DNA of 15,110 nt from Treponema sp. UBA4319 (GCA_002393865.1 DGUD01000021.1:1-15110), one strand, 5' to 3'. Positions 1 to 8,288 are shown, counted from the first letter of the stretch. Translations and numbers: made by a program. Notes: generated from the letters alone by a model not told the origin.

Positions 1-1053
1 CGTAGAATTTCTGAACACGGGCAGCGTTTTTACGTAGACTTTCCGGAACGGCTTGGTGCTGCTGCGGATGCGGTCAAGCAGGATTTCCGCCGCCATTTTT
101 CCGATTTCGGCGCCGGGAATTTTTACCGTCGTCAAAGACGGCTCTATCACCTCGGACTGGAGGATTCCGTCAAATCCCGCAATCCGGATGCCGCCGGGAA
201 CGGAGACATTCATCTTTTTGAGCGCCTTCAGCACGTTTATCGCCAGAAAATCGTTCGCGCAGCTGAAGGAATCCGGCAGGAAGGGCATTCTTTCTATCTG
301 CCGCACAAGCCATTCCTCGTCCGCATAGGGCTCCGAATCGTTCTCCAGAATGCAGATTTTTTTGTCCAGCTTAAGCCCGTGCTCCTCAAGGGCGTGCGAA
401 AAGCCGGTAAAGCGCTCATAGAAGCTGTTGCAGTGCCGTATGTCGCCGATAAAGCCCAGCTTCTGCGCCCCTTGCGCGATAAGGTGCCCGGTGAGCGCGA
501 TGGAGCTGGCCATGTTTTCCATCGATATAAAGTCGTAGTCAAGGATTGCGAGCCCCGCCCCGGCAAAGGCGTCCACCGAAAGCAACGGGATGCCCTGCGC
601 GCTCAGCATCTGCAGGTAGTCCGCATCAAAAATCTCTATGGTGATGATTCCCGCCGTCTGCTCCGGCACCATGTGGGACGGAAGGCGTTTTTCGGCCAAC
701 GCGGCATCCTTTACCTCGTACATGGTCAGCGTGTATCCCGCGCGGCTCAGGCATTCCGTAAAGGAAGGAAGGAAGAGCGCGCCAAAGTGGTAGTCGTTGG
801 GAATCCGCTTGGTAAGCAGCACAATGTTCTTCATTCCCTGCGGCGGCGTCTTTTCAGGGGCGGCAGGCTGCCGGGGCGCCGGCTCCGTACCGGCACCGAA
901 CTGCATGTAGCCGAGCTCCTCCGCTTTCTGCAGCACAAAGCGCCGGGTGGCTTCCGGGACGCTTCCCCGGCTGTTGAAAATCTTTGAGACCGTGTTCCGG
1001 GACAGGCCGCAGGCATCCGCGATGTCCTGCATGGTAATGCGCTTCAGAGCCAT
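1..1053 (-). CDS. LacI-family transcriptional regulator of the fructan locus (3' end cut by window edge)
   Basis: The frame is open from the ATG at 1053 to the window edge, giving 351 residues that end in RNST, so only the stop or a few codons are missing. Residues 5-30 are a LacI-type helix-turn-helix (ITMQDIADACGLSRNTVSKI). Residues 75-351 look like the periplasmic-binding-protein-like effector domain, with GAQKLGFIGD near 215, SCANDFLAINVLKAL near 265 and AGFDG near 291. The start is supported by a GAGGAGGAAG ribosome site 7 nt upstream. It is divergent from the sugar-transport operon, the usual place for a local sugar-responsive repressor; the inducer is presumably fructose or a fructo-oligosaccharide (inference). 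An oddity is that the segment after the HTH (residues 51-72) is an Ala/Pro/Gly-rich linker and lacks the usual hinge-helix sequence (PNxxAR). Activator rather than repressor action cannot be excluded. Confidence 0.93.
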   Translation of the reverse strand, partial: MALKRITMQDIADACGLSRNTVSKIFNSRGSVPEATRRFVLQKAEELGYMQFGAGTEPAPRQPAAPEKTPPQGMKNIVLLTKRIPNDYHFGALFLPSFTECLSRAGYTLTMYEVKDAALAEKRLPSHMVPEQTAGIITIEIFDADYLQMLSAQGIPLLSVDAFAGAGLAILDYDFISMENMASSIALTGHLIAQGAQKLGFIGDIRHCNSFYERFTGFSHALEEHGLKLDKKICILENDSEPYADEEWLVRQIERMPFLPDSFSCANDFLAINVLKALKKMNVSVPGGIRIAGFDGILQSEVIEPSLTTVKIPGAEIGKMAAEILLDRIRSSTKPFRKVYVKTLPVFRNST

Positions 1054-1071
1054 CGAAAGGCTTCCTCCTCT

Positions 1072-1086
1072 TTTACATTATGTAAC
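1072..1086. promoter_or_regulatory. Candidate operator O1, TTTAC-N5-GTAAC
   Basis: The inverted repeat reads TTACAT-T-ATGTAA at its core (1073-1085, perfect 6-bp arms). It lies directly upstream of the regulator's ribosome site, within its leader, so binding would suit autoregulation. It shares word and spacing with the site at 1130. The binding protein is inferred, not shown. Confidence 0.45.
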
Positions 1087-1127
1087 AGCACTGACAGTGT
1101 AACACAGGCGGAATAAAAAAACAAGGG

Positions 1128-1155
1128 TTTTTACAAAACGTAAACTAAATGTCAA
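1128..1155 (-). promoter_or_regulatory. Candidate promoter for the LacI-type gene
   Basis: On the minus strand TTGACA (1155-1150) is followed after 16 bp by TAAAAA (1133-1128). The -35 is perfect and the -10 is weak. It would give a leader of roughly 70 nt and is overlapped by the O2 inverted repeat. Confidence 0.45.
1130..1144. promoter_or_regulatory. Candidate operator O2, TTTAC-N5-GTAAA
   Basis: A perfect 5-bp inverted repeat with the same 5-bp spacer as the site at 1072. It overlaps the predicted -10 and spacer of the regulator's own promoter. It lacks the central CG step of classical LacI-family operators, which may fit the regulator's missing hinge helix. Confidence 0.45.
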
Positions 1156-1223
1156 TAAATTACAGAAAATTTGCTTATTTTACCAGAAAATAGCAAAAAG
1201 TTTACAAAATACGCAAAAATAAA

Positions 1224-1252
1224 TTGACAGAATGTAAAAGCGGGCGTATACT
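1224..1252 (+). promoter_or_regulatory. Sigma-70-type promoter of the fructan operon
   Basis: TTGACA (1224-1229), 17 bp, TATACT (1247-1252): a near-consensus housekeeping promoter. The words GTAAA (1234-1238) and TTTAC (1252-1256) lie in its spacer and at its -10, so a repressor that reads those words could block it. Transcription would start near 1259 and leave a 5' leader of about 130 nt before the first permease gene. Confidence 0.8.
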
Positions 1253-1343
1253 TTACTTATAAAGCGGTTCACAAAGTAAATGTCTGTAAAAAATATGGAC
1301 ATCTTTAAAAACTGCATTTTTCAGCACTTTCCATATAAGAAAG

Positions 1344-1373
1344 CTGCCCGGAAAGCAGGCGTTTTCCGGACAG
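1344..1373 (+). promoter_or_regulatory. Leader hairpin just upstream of the first permease ribosome site
   Basis: CTGCCCGGAAA (1344-1354) pairs with TTTCCGGACAG (1363-1373) around an 8-nt loop, with a single C-A mismatch. The hairpin ends 8 nt before CAGGAGG at 1381 and is not followed by a T run, so it looks like a translational or mRNA-stability element more than a terminator. Its 3' arm and following bases recur before the cytoplasmic GH32 gene (8307-8322). Confidence 0.5.
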
Positions 1374-1391
1374 GTCTATTCAGGAGGAACT

Positions 1392-2318
1392 ATGCGTGCA
1401 TCAAGTGAAAAGAAAAAGGTACAGAACGTAAAAGAGCACATTCCCTTTTACATCCTGATTCTGCCGGCGGTCGTCATCGTTTTCCTGATGAACTACCTGC
1501 CGATTTATGGCGTCCTCATCAGTTTTCAGGATTTTATGCCGGGAGACAAAATTCTCTCCGACACGACGATATGGGTCGGCCTCAGGAATTTCACCCGCTT
1601 CTTCAGGGATGTCCAGTTCTGGTCGCTGATGAAGAACACCTTCCTGATTTGTATCGAAGGCTTTATCATCGGATTCCCGCTGCCCATCATCGTCGCGCTG
1701 CTGCTCAATTCGCTCAAGTGCAAAAAGTTCGGCAAGTTCCTGCAGACGATTTTTACCGTGCCGCATTTTATTTCACTGGTCGTCCTGGTCGGTATGCTGA
1801 ATCTTTTCTTTGGAAGATACGGCCTTATCAACAACATATTCGCGGAGCTCGGTCTTGAGCGCTATTCCTATTTCCTTGAGCCTGCTGCGTTCCGCCCGCT
1901 CTACATTCTTTCAAGCAACTGGCAGGATTTCGGCTGGAGCGCGATTATCTACCTTGCCGCGCTTTCCAATGTGGATCCGCAGCAGCACGAGGCGGCTGTC
2001 CTTGACGGAGCCACCCGATTCCAGCGGGTCATCCATATCGATTTTCCGGCAATCCTCCCGATTGTCAGCGTCATGCTGATTATGTCCATCGGCGGGCTCA
2101 TGGGGGTCGGCTACGAAAAAGCCCTGCTCATGCAGACGGACGGCAACCTGGGTGTAAGCGAGCTGATATCGACGTATGTCTACAAAAAAGGCCTGACGGG
2201 CGTACCAGACCAAGCCTACGCGACGGCAATCGGTCTGTTCAATTCCGTCATCAACGTCGTGCTGCTGGTCATCGCGAACACGACATCAAAGAAGTTCTCT
2301 GAGAATTCACTGTGGTAG
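1392..2318 (+). CDS. CUT1 sugar ABC transporter permease, LplB-like
   Basis: Inner-membrane subunit of a binding-protein-dependent oligosaccharide importer. The 308 residues contain about six hydrophobic segments (near 17-43, 82-108, 120-142, 169-190, 219-241 and 276-300). The cytoplasmic EAA loop at residues 200-221 (E200, A201, A202, D205, G206, A207, then P219) docks the ATPase in this family. The N-terminal pattern (FYILILPAVVIVFLMNYLPIYG) is typical of the LplB group, whose members often carry complex oligosaccharides. The start follows AGGAGG at 5 nt. It is the first gene of the operon; the second permease begins 9 bp after its stop, with its ribosome site overlapping that stop. The substrate is inferred from the downstream GH32 enzymes as fructo-oligosaccharide. 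No ATP-binding subunit is nearby. Confidence 0.93.
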   Translation: MRASSEKKKVQNVKEHIPFYILILPAVVIVFLMNYLPIYGVLISFQDFMPGDKILSDTTIWVGLRNFTRFFRDVQFWSLMKNTFLICIEGFIIGFPLPIIVALLLNSLKCKKFGKFLQTIFTVPHFISLVVLVGMLNLFFGRYGLINNIFAELGLERYSYFLEPAAFRPLYILSSNWQDFGWSAIIYLAALSNVDPQQHEAAVLDGATRFQRVIHIDFPAILPIVSVMLIMSIGGLMGVGYEKALLMQTDGNLGVSELISTYVYKKGLTGVPDQAYATAIGLFNSVINVVLLVIANTTSKKFSENSLW

Positions 2319-2327
2319 GAGGAAGCC

Positions 2328-3230
2328 ATGAATAGCATCAGTTCCAATATCGAGCGTCTGGACAGAGACGGCAGCGGATTCTTCTATATTGTGACGGAAT
2401 TCATACTGATACTGCTGGCGTTCATCGTCCTGTATCCGCTGTACTTTATCATCATCGCGTCCATCTCAGACCCGGACGCCGTGCTCGCGGGCAAGGTCTT
2501 TCTGTACCCGGTGGACATCACGCTGTCGGGATTCTCAAAAATCCTTACGGTATCAAGCGTGTGGAAAAGCTACCTGAACACCATCGTCTATACGCTGCTG
2601 ACCGTGGCGATTTCCCTGCTGGTGACCATCCCCGCAGGATGGGCGCTGAGCCGCAAGAATCTTCCGTTCAAAAAGATTCTGATGGTGTACTTTATCATCC
2701 CCATGTTCTTTGGCGGCGGACTGATTCCGTTCTACAACGTGATGAGCGGGCTGCATCTCATCAACTCGATGTGGGCGGTCATCCTGCCTGCGGTTCTGTC
2801 GGTCTGGAACCTGTTCATGACAAAGACCTTCTTTGAGTCGAGCATTCCCGACAGCCTGATAGAGGCGGCAAAAATCGACGGGGCAGGACATTTCCGTACC
2901 TTCCTGATGATTGTGGTTCCGCTCGCAAAACCCATCATCGCAGTGATGGCGCTGTACTATGCGGTCGGCCAGTGGAACAGCTACTTTAACGCCATGATTT
3001 TCCTGCAGGACGAAAAGCTGTATCCGTTGCAGCTGGTGCTCAAAGAGATTCTGATTGCGGCGGAAAGCACGGTCGGCGGAAGCGGCGAGACGATTCTGGA
3101 GCAGTACCGGCTCGCGACGCAGATTAAGTATGTGTCGGTCATCGTGTCCAGCCTGCCGGTGCTGATGCTCTATCCCTTTGTGCAGAAATACTTCAGGCAG
3201 GGAATAATGATTGGTTCTTTAAAAGACTAG
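2328..3230 (+). CDS. CUT1 sugar ABC transporter permease, LplC/YtcP-like
   Basis: Second membrane subunit of the importer, pairing with the preceding permease. It has 300 residues with about six hydrophobic segments, an EAA loop at residues 179-200 (E179, A180, A181, D184, G185, A186, then P198) and the conserved WNSYFNAMIFL stretch near 216 that is typical of LplC/YtcP proteins. It starts 9 bp after the first permease, behind a GGAGG site that overlaps the upstream stop, so co-translation is likely. Family assignment is firm; the fructan substrate is inferred from context. Confidence 0.93.
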   Translation: MNSISSNIERLDRDGSGFFYIVTEFILILLAFIVLYPLYFIIIASISDPDAVLAGKVFLYPVDITLSGFSKILTVSSVWKSYLNTIVYTLLTVAISLLVTIPAGWALSRKNLPFKKILMVYFIIPMFFGGGLIPFYNVMSGLHLINSMWAVILPAVLSVWNLFMTKTFFESSIPDSLIEAAKIDGAGHFRTFLMIVVPLAKPIIAVMALYYAVGQWNSYFNAMIFLQDEKLYPLQLVLKEILIAAESTVGGSGETILEQYRLATQIKYVSVIVSSLPVLMLYPFVQKYFRQGIMIGSLKD

Positions 3231-3256
3231 CGCACTATGTTATTAGGAGGATATAT

Positions 3257-4930
3257 ATGAAAAAGATTGTTACGGTTGTTTCTGTGACGGCCCTTGCGCT
3301 CTGCGCGCTCACCTCATGCGGAAAACAAAAGGGCGGCAAAAAAGGCACCGGGCTGGACACGCTCGTGTCCGACTACGGCTTCCAGTGGACAGATCCGGCA
3401 AAACCGATTTTGAACGAAAAGGCTGCGCAGGAAATTTCTTTCAGCGTGTATTCTTCCAAAAATGCATCGGCGCTGGACTACAACGACATGCTCGTTATGC
3501 AGAACCTTGCGGAAAGCACCGGCGTCAGCGTCATCTGGGAAAACGTCTCAGAGTCGGTCTATGCCCAGCAGAAGAACCTGATTTTCGGCGACGCGAACAA
3601 CCGCCCCGACGCAATCTACCATGCGGGAATGAGCTCCGGCGAAATCATCAAATATGCAAAGCGCAAGGTGCTCGTACCCATCAGCGACTATCTTGAGTAT
3701 ATGCCGAACCTGCGGAAGATTTTTGAGGAACGCCCGGACATCAGAAGCCAGCTGGTGAACGTGGAGGACGGAAAAATCTATTCCCTGCCGCGCATCGAAG
3801 AGATGGGGCTGCTGCAGAATCCAAATCTGCTGTTCCTGAACAAGGCGTGGACAATCAAGGCGATTCAGGCGGGGAGGCTTCCGGGCGTGCAGGAGGCAGA
3901 CGTAAAAGACGGGCTTACCCTGAATGCATCCCAGATGGAATCGCTGCTGACCTACTTCCGCGACAACGACATGAACGGGAACGGCAAGGCGGACGATGAG
4001 CGCCCCCTGAATTTCGTGTACAACAACTGGCAGGGAAACCAGTGCGACCTGTACGGCATGTTCGGTCTGAACGACAACCTGGAGCACCGCATCATCGTGG
4101 ACGGAAAAGTGACGTACACGATAACGGACGAGCGCTTTAAGGAAGCCACCAATTTTATCGCCGGCTGGGTGGACAAAGGCCTTATCGACAAAGTATCTTT
4201 TGAGCAGTCGCAGGACAACTTCCTTGCAAACGGCAAAGGCCTTGAGACGTACGGTGCCTTCTACTGGTGGGAAAGCGAGACGGTCGTCTCCAATCCCGGA
4301 AACTACATCACGATGAATCCGCTCGTCGGGCCGCACGGCGACCAGACCATCTGCGTCTCCAACAATCCGGAAGTCGGCATCGGCGAGGTCGTCGTGTTCA
4401 GCAGCTGCCCGAACGTGGAAGTCCTGCTCGCCTACTTTGACCGCTATTATGACCCGGAGATTTCCGCGCAGATAAACTACGGCCCCATCGGCATCGTCTA
4501 TGAAGAGGCGCGGGACGAGAAAGGAATGCTCGTCCAGAAGCCGATTCCCGACGGCATGACGTCCGACGAGCTGCGCCTCCAGAACGCGCCGTTCGGCATC
4601 ATCTATCTTTCCGATTACGCATGGAACAATGTGGTCAACATGGAGCCGCGCGCAAAACTCAGGCTGGAGCGGCTCCGGAAGCATGCAAAACCCTTTGTGG
4701 GCAAGACGGTGCTTCCCTGCGGGAACCTTCCGTTCACCATGGAAGAGCTAAACACGCTGAGCACCTATGAGACGAACCTGAACGACTATGTGCGCACGAA
4801 CCTTATCAAATGGCTGATGAAGGGCGGCGTCTCCGATGCGGACTGGAATAAGTTCCAGAAAGAAATGACGGAAAAAGTGTATCTGAACGAGATACGGACC
4901 GTGTACCAGAATGCGTACGACCGGTTTTAA
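3257..4930 (+). CDS. Extracellular solute-binding lipoprotein of the fructan importer (LplA-like)
   Basis: Captures the sugar and hands it to the two permeases upstream. The first 21 residues are a lipoprotein signal peptide with lipobox LTSC (Cys21 would be lipidated). At 557 residues it is longer than maltose-binding-type proteins and matches the large LplA/AlgQ-like family. Residues 236-248 (DNDMNGNGKADDE) form an EF-hand-like calcium loop of a kind known in AlgQ-type binding proteins. The start follows AGGAGG at 3245-3250. The gene lies 26 bp after the permease. The ligand is unknown from sequence alone; an oligofructoside is inferred from the neighbouring GH32 enzymes. The sequence shows no frameshift or truncation. 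Confidence 0.92.
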   Translation: MKKIVTVVSVTALALCALTSCGKQKGGKKGTGLDTLVSDYGFQWTDPAKPILNEKAAQEISFSVYSSKNASALDYNDMLVMQNLAESTGVSVIWENVSESVYAQQKNLIFGDANNRPDAIYHAGMSSGEIIKYAKRKVLVPISDYLEYMPNLRKIFEERPDIRSQLVNVEDGKIYSLPRIEEMGLLQNPNLLFLNKAWTIKAIQAGRLPGVQEADVKDGLTLNASQMESLLTYFRDNDMNGNGKADDERPLNFVYNNWQGNQCDLYGMFGLNDNLEHRIIVDGKVTYTITDERFKEATNFIAGWVDKGLIDKVSFEQSQDNFLANGKGLETYGAFYWWESETVVSNPGNYITMNPLVGPHGDQTICVSNNPEVGIGEVVVFSSCPNVEVLLAYFDRYYDPEISAQINYGPIGIVYEEARDEKGMLVQKPIPDGMTSDELRLQNAPFGIIYLSDYAWNNVVNMEPRAKLRLERLRKHAKPFVGKTVLPCGNLPFTMEELNTLSTYETNLNDYVRTNLIKWLMKGGVSDADWNKFQKEMTEKVYLNEIRTVYQNAYDRF

Positions 4931-4943
4931 GCGGAGGTAAGGA

Positions 4944-6764
4944 ATGGCACACAACAGACTATATGCGGCAGCAGCAGCGGGAATGCTTTTTGCGCTCGCG
5001 TCCTGCTCAAAGACAAATACAGCCCCGGAAATCAGCGGGATTGCGGACGCCGTCGTTCAGGCGGGAACAGAATGGAATGCAATGGAAGGCGTCGCTGCCT
5101 CCGACAAAGAGGACGGGGAGATTACATCCCGCATCTCCATAGAATCGACGCCGCCCCTTGCATTCAGGAACGGAAAGGCCGTTCCCCAGAATGCGGGAAA
5201 CTACGAGCTGGTATATGCGGTGACCGATGCGGACGGCAACACGGCGGAAGCCTACGCGACGCTGACGGTCAGCAAAAAGACGGCGGATGCCGTTGTGTAC
5301 CGGACATTCGATTTCAGCACCGCGCAGGCAGACGACTCCTGCTGGAAAGCCCAGATTGCCGACGCAAAACTGGCATCCGGCTCACTGCAGCAGGGCGCCT
5401 ACGTCTTTGACATACAGAATCCGGGGAACGGGGACGGCGACATCCAGCTGGTGCGGAAAGGATTCCCGCTCAAGGCCGCCGATTACAAAGTGCGCATCTG
5501 GGCAAAATCGACAAAAGAGACCTATGCCCATATCATCGCCAGGGATGAGAAGGCGAGCGGCTGGGCGACATTCGGCGGCGCGTTCAACGTCAAGATCGGA
5601 ACGTCCGTTGCCCCGCTGGAGCTGAACTTTACGGGCGCACGGAACGGCAGGGCGGAACTGATGCTCAACCTTGGAAAGATTGTCCCGAACCCGGAAAACC
5701 CGGCAGACACGACTCCGCAGGACTTCCGCGTGACCATCGACAAAATAGAGCTCTACGAGATTTCCGGGGAAGAACGCAGGAAGCCGCTGTTCAAAAACAC
5801 GTTTGAGGCAAACGCAGAGGGCACGGTGCAGGTAAGCGCCGGGGACGGCTCCGATGCGCACGTCACGGCGGGAAGCCGCAGCGCCGCAGTGCAGATTTCC
5901 CGCTATCCCACTGACGGCGGCGTGTGGAGCATAAAGGCGGATGCCCTGCTTCCGGGCGTGCAGATTGAAAGCGGAAAAAAATATTACTACAGCGTAAAGC
6001 TGGGCGCAGAAAAGGCGCAGGGCGGGGAATGCCTGGTGGAAAGCCGCTCCCAGTTTGATGCGTGCCGCGTCAATTTTGCCGGAATCAACCTGAAGGCAGG
6101 CGAAGCGTCGGTGCTCAGCGGAACATTCACCGCCGACAAAGACGTAGCGGATCCGGCAATCCGCCTCCAGATAGGAAATCCGTCCGACGGGGTAAGCGCG
6201 AATACCATCACCATCACGGAGGTGGAATTCGGGCTGCTCGAAGGCGACAAAGAAGTCGTCAAGACAATCAATGCATTCAGCCCCTTCGGCCGCACGACGC
6301 GCAACGCAGAAAAAGAAGGATTGGCGTGGGAGACATTCAACGGCACCGATGAGGACAACGAGCGCGGCGTGGGAACCATCTGGACGGAAAACGGCAGCCT
6401 CTTCTACCGCATCGATCAGGGCGGCGTTACCGACTGGCACAACAAGCTCATCTACGGCTACGGCAAGAATCCACTCACGCTGGAGGCTGACAGCTACTAT
6501 ACCGTGGAAATAACGGCAAAGGCAGACAAGAACGTTTCCTGCGGATTCTTCCTGAATCCCCTTGGCGGCTGGGATCCCCGCATTGCCGAACGGATTGATT
6601 TTACGACGACAGAGCAGACGTTCAGCTTTGACACAAAGGACACCTTTGTGACCGATATGGATTTTGAGATGCTCTTCCAGTTCGGCTCGGAACAGACGGC
6701 AAACCTGGGGGAAGTAACGGTGGAGATTACGGGACTAAAAATCTACCAGAAGAAAGTCCTGTAA
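4944..6764 (+). CDS. Surface lipoprotein: Ig-like (DUF5011-type) domain plus three beta-sandwich carbohydrate-binding-like modules
   Basis: Residues 1-21 are a lipoprotein signal peptide (lipobox LASC, Cys21). Residues 27-110 match the Ig-like DUF5011 pattern (GVAASDKEDGEITSRI, then GNYELVYAVTDADGNTA). Three further modules follow at about 117-274, 280-434 and 439-606. Each contains a 'YxVxIxAK/YYYSVKLGAEK'-type strand about a third of the way in and ends in a 'xVTIDKIELYEI / TITITEVEFGLLE / TVEITGLKIYQK' strand, as in CBM4/9-like jelly rolls. No catalytic motif is visible. Its place between the binding protein and the lipid-anchored GH32 suggests it holds fructan at the cell surface, comparable in role with SusE/F (inference). 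The start follows GGAGG 6 nt upstream, 13 bp after the previous stop. Exact CBM family and ligand are unknown. Confidence 0.8.
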   Translation: MAHNRLYAAAAAGMLFALASCSKTNTAPEISGIADAVVQAGTEWNAMEGVAASDKEDGEITSRISIESTPPLAFRNGKAVPQNAGNYELVYAVTDADGNTAEAYATLTVSKKTADAVVYRTFDFSTAQADDSCWKAQIADAKLASGSLQQGAYVFDIQNPGNGDGDIQLVRKGFPLKAADYKVRIWAKSTKETYAHIIARDEKASGWATFGGAFNVKIGTSVAPLELNFTGARNGRAELMLNLGKIVPNPENPADTTPQDFRVTIDKIELYEISGEERRKPLFKNTFEANAEGTVQVSAGDGSDAHVTAGSRSAAVQISRYPTDGGVWSIKADALLPGVQIESGKKYYYSVKLGAEKAQGGECLVESRSQFDACRVNFAGINLKAGEASVLSGTFTADKDVADPAIRLQIGNPSDGVSANTITITEVEFGLLEGDKEVVKTINAFSPFGRTTRNAEKEGLAWETFNGTDEDNERGVGTIWTENGSLFYRIDQGGVTDWHNKLIYGYGKNPLTLEADSYYTVEITAKADKNVSCGFFLNPLGGWDPRIAERIDFTTTEQTFSFDTKDTFVTDMDFEMLFQFGSEQTANLGEVTVEITGLKIYQKKVL

Positions 6765-6803
6765 GGAATCTCCAGCCAGAATCGCCAGATAAGGAGGCAC
6801 GCT

Positions 6804-8276
6804 ATGGGAATACGAAAAAAATGCTTGTCCGCCCTTTTTCTGCCGCTCCTTGTTTCGTGCGCGCAGAAGGGAAAGCCGGTGCTCGACACACGCACGCCGG
6901 GGAATAAAGAAGCCTCGTATGCGTATACGACATTCTTTCTGCCGGAAAAAGACGGAACGGCGCAGCCGTATGTCGGCGACACCATGCCCTATGCAGAGGA
7001 CGGAACCTATTACATCTACTACCTCAAAGAGGGCGGGGATTCGTACAATCATTCCGTGTATCTGCTTACCACGCGCGACTTCACTTCGTATGAAGAGCAC
7101 GAGGGGCCGGTGCTGGAAGCTTCCCGTGACGGCGGGCAGGATGCATGGATAGGGACCGGCTCCGTCGTAAAGGTGAACGGTCGCTATCTCTTTTTCTACA
7201 CGGGGCACAGCGATTCCCCGGCTGCCGAATACAAAGAAACGATTCTGGTGGCGGAAGGAGACAGCCCCTATTCCTTTGAGAAGAAACGCGGATGGGAAAT
7301 CGTCCCGCCCGCAGGGCTGGGGCAGAAAACGGATTTCCGTGACCCGCAGGCCTATTATGACGCGGGCTCCGGAAAGCTGGTGCTGACAGTCACCGCATCG
7401 AAGGACAACATTGCGCGGATTCTCAAATTCTCGCTGGATCCGGATTTGGGTGGCGTACAGTACGAAGGCATCATGTTTTCCGACCCGACCAGAAAGTTCT
7501 GGAACCTTGAGTGCAGCGACACGTTCCGCATCGGGGACAAGTATTACCTGACGTATTCCGCGCAGGACGACACGCTGTGGTATGCGCTTGCGGACAGCCC
7601 GTACGGACCCTGGCGGGACGCAGCTCGGCTGGACGACCGGCTGTTCTACGCCGCAAAGCATGTCTCTTCCGATGCGGGCACGTACATGGTGGGATGGGCG
7701 CGCCGCTCGGAATCCCCGTCCTCCACGCAGGAAGTTTCCGGCTGGGCGGGAAATCTGCTGGCACAAAAAATAATCCAGCGGCCAGACGGGACGCTGCATC
7801 TTGCCCCGGTGGATGCGGTCGCAGCGCAGTACACGGCAAAGCACCCGCTGCTGGGGAAGAAGGACTGCGAAATCCGGGCCGGCACCCTGTATGCCTATGC
7901 GGATCTTGCCGCCTGCGAGGACAGCTTCCGGCTAGAGGGGGAATTCTCGTTTTCCGGGAGCGGCTCGTTCGGGCTGGCCTTTGACTACAACGGCCGGCAG
8001 AACAAGTACAAGCTCATCTCGCTCTCTCCGGCGGAACAGAAAATCCAGCTGCTCTTCAACGAAGGGAGCACCCTGATTGCGGAAAGCGCGGCACAGCTGG
8101 AGCCCGGCAGAACGTACAGCTTTACCTACATCCAGGACGGTTCGGTCGGCGTGTTCTACATCGATGGTATCGCAGCCCTGACGGCACGGCTCTACGGAAC
8201 AGGCGGCAATACCATCAGGCTCTTTGCGGAGAACAATGCAGTCCGCTTCATTTCGATCAGGCAGTATACAAAATAA
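6804..8276 (+). CDS. Divergent GH32 fructan hydrolase, surface lipoprotein
   Basis: A 490-residue glycoside hydrolase family 32 protein exported as a lipoprotein (lipobox LVSC, Cys19). The five-bladed propeller covers about residues 35-345 and a C-terminal beta-sandwich about 355-490. The catalytic triad can be placed at Asp59 (YVGDTMPYAEDG, nucleophile), Asp180 (DFRDP, transition-state stabiliser) and Glu236 (NLECSD, acid/base). The classical WMNDPNG block is absent and replaced by VGDTMP, so it belongs to a divergent GH32 branch. It probably cuts levan, inulin or a fructan oligomer outside the cell, feeding the ABC importer. Linkage, endo/exo mode and possible transfructosylation cannot be told from sequence. 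The start follows AAGGAGG; the gap from the previous gene is 39 bp. Confidence 0.85.
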   Translation: MGIRKKCLSALFLPLLVSCAQKGKPVLDTRTPGNKEASYAYTTFFLPEKDGTAQPYVGDTMPYAEDGTYYIYYLKEGGDSYNHSVYLLTTRDFTSYEEHEGPVLEASRDGGQDAWIGTGSVVKVNGRYLFFYTGHSDSPAAEYKETILVAEGDSPYSFEKKRGWEIVPPAGLGQKTDFRDPQAYYDAGSGKLVLTVTASKDNIARILKFSLDPDLGGVQYEGIMFSDPTRKFWNLECSDTFRIGDKYYLTYSAQDDTLWYALADSPYGPWRDAARLDDRLFYAAKHVSSDAGTYMVGWARRSESPSSTQEVSGWAGNLLAQKIIQRPDGTLHLAPVDAVAAQYTAKHPLLGKKDCEIRAGTLYAYADLAACEDSFRLEGEFSFSGSGSFGLAFDYNGRQNKYKLISLSPAEQKIQLLFNEGSTLIAESAAQLEPGRTYSFTYIQDGSVGVFYIDGIAALTARLYGTGGNTIRLFAENNAVRFISIRQYTK

Positions 8277-8288
8277 AAGAGAGGAGAT

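Larger units (their letters stand above)
1054..1391. promoter_or_regulatory. Divergent AT-rich control region between lacI-type gene and fructan operon
   Basis: This 338-bp gap has no ORF and is much more AT-rich than its surroundings. It contains at least nine copies of the words TTTAC or GTAA(A/C): at about 1072, 1082, 1130, 1140, 1179, 1201, 1234, 1252, 1276 and 1286. Two pairs form inverted repeats with identical 5-bp spacing. It also holds a consensus promoter towards the operon, a weaker promoter towards the regulator, and a leader hairpin. Separate entries give these. Confidence 0.75.

Noticed and set aside
379..987. 202-residue plus-strand ORF inside the regulator gene
   Set aside because: Arg- and Gly-rich frame-shifted shadow of the LacI-type gene, which has a clear HTH on the minus strand.
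3548..4684. 378-residue minus-strand ORF opposite the solute-binding protein
   Set aside because: An antisense shadow of a GC-rich gene; the plus-strand product has a lipobox and family motifs, and the minus product has no recognisable domain.
5382..7844. Long minus-strand ORFs (5382-6440 and 6735-7844) opposite the lipoprotein and exported GH32 genes
   Set aside because: Same shadow effect; they lack plausible ribosome sites and family motifs, and they run against the operon.
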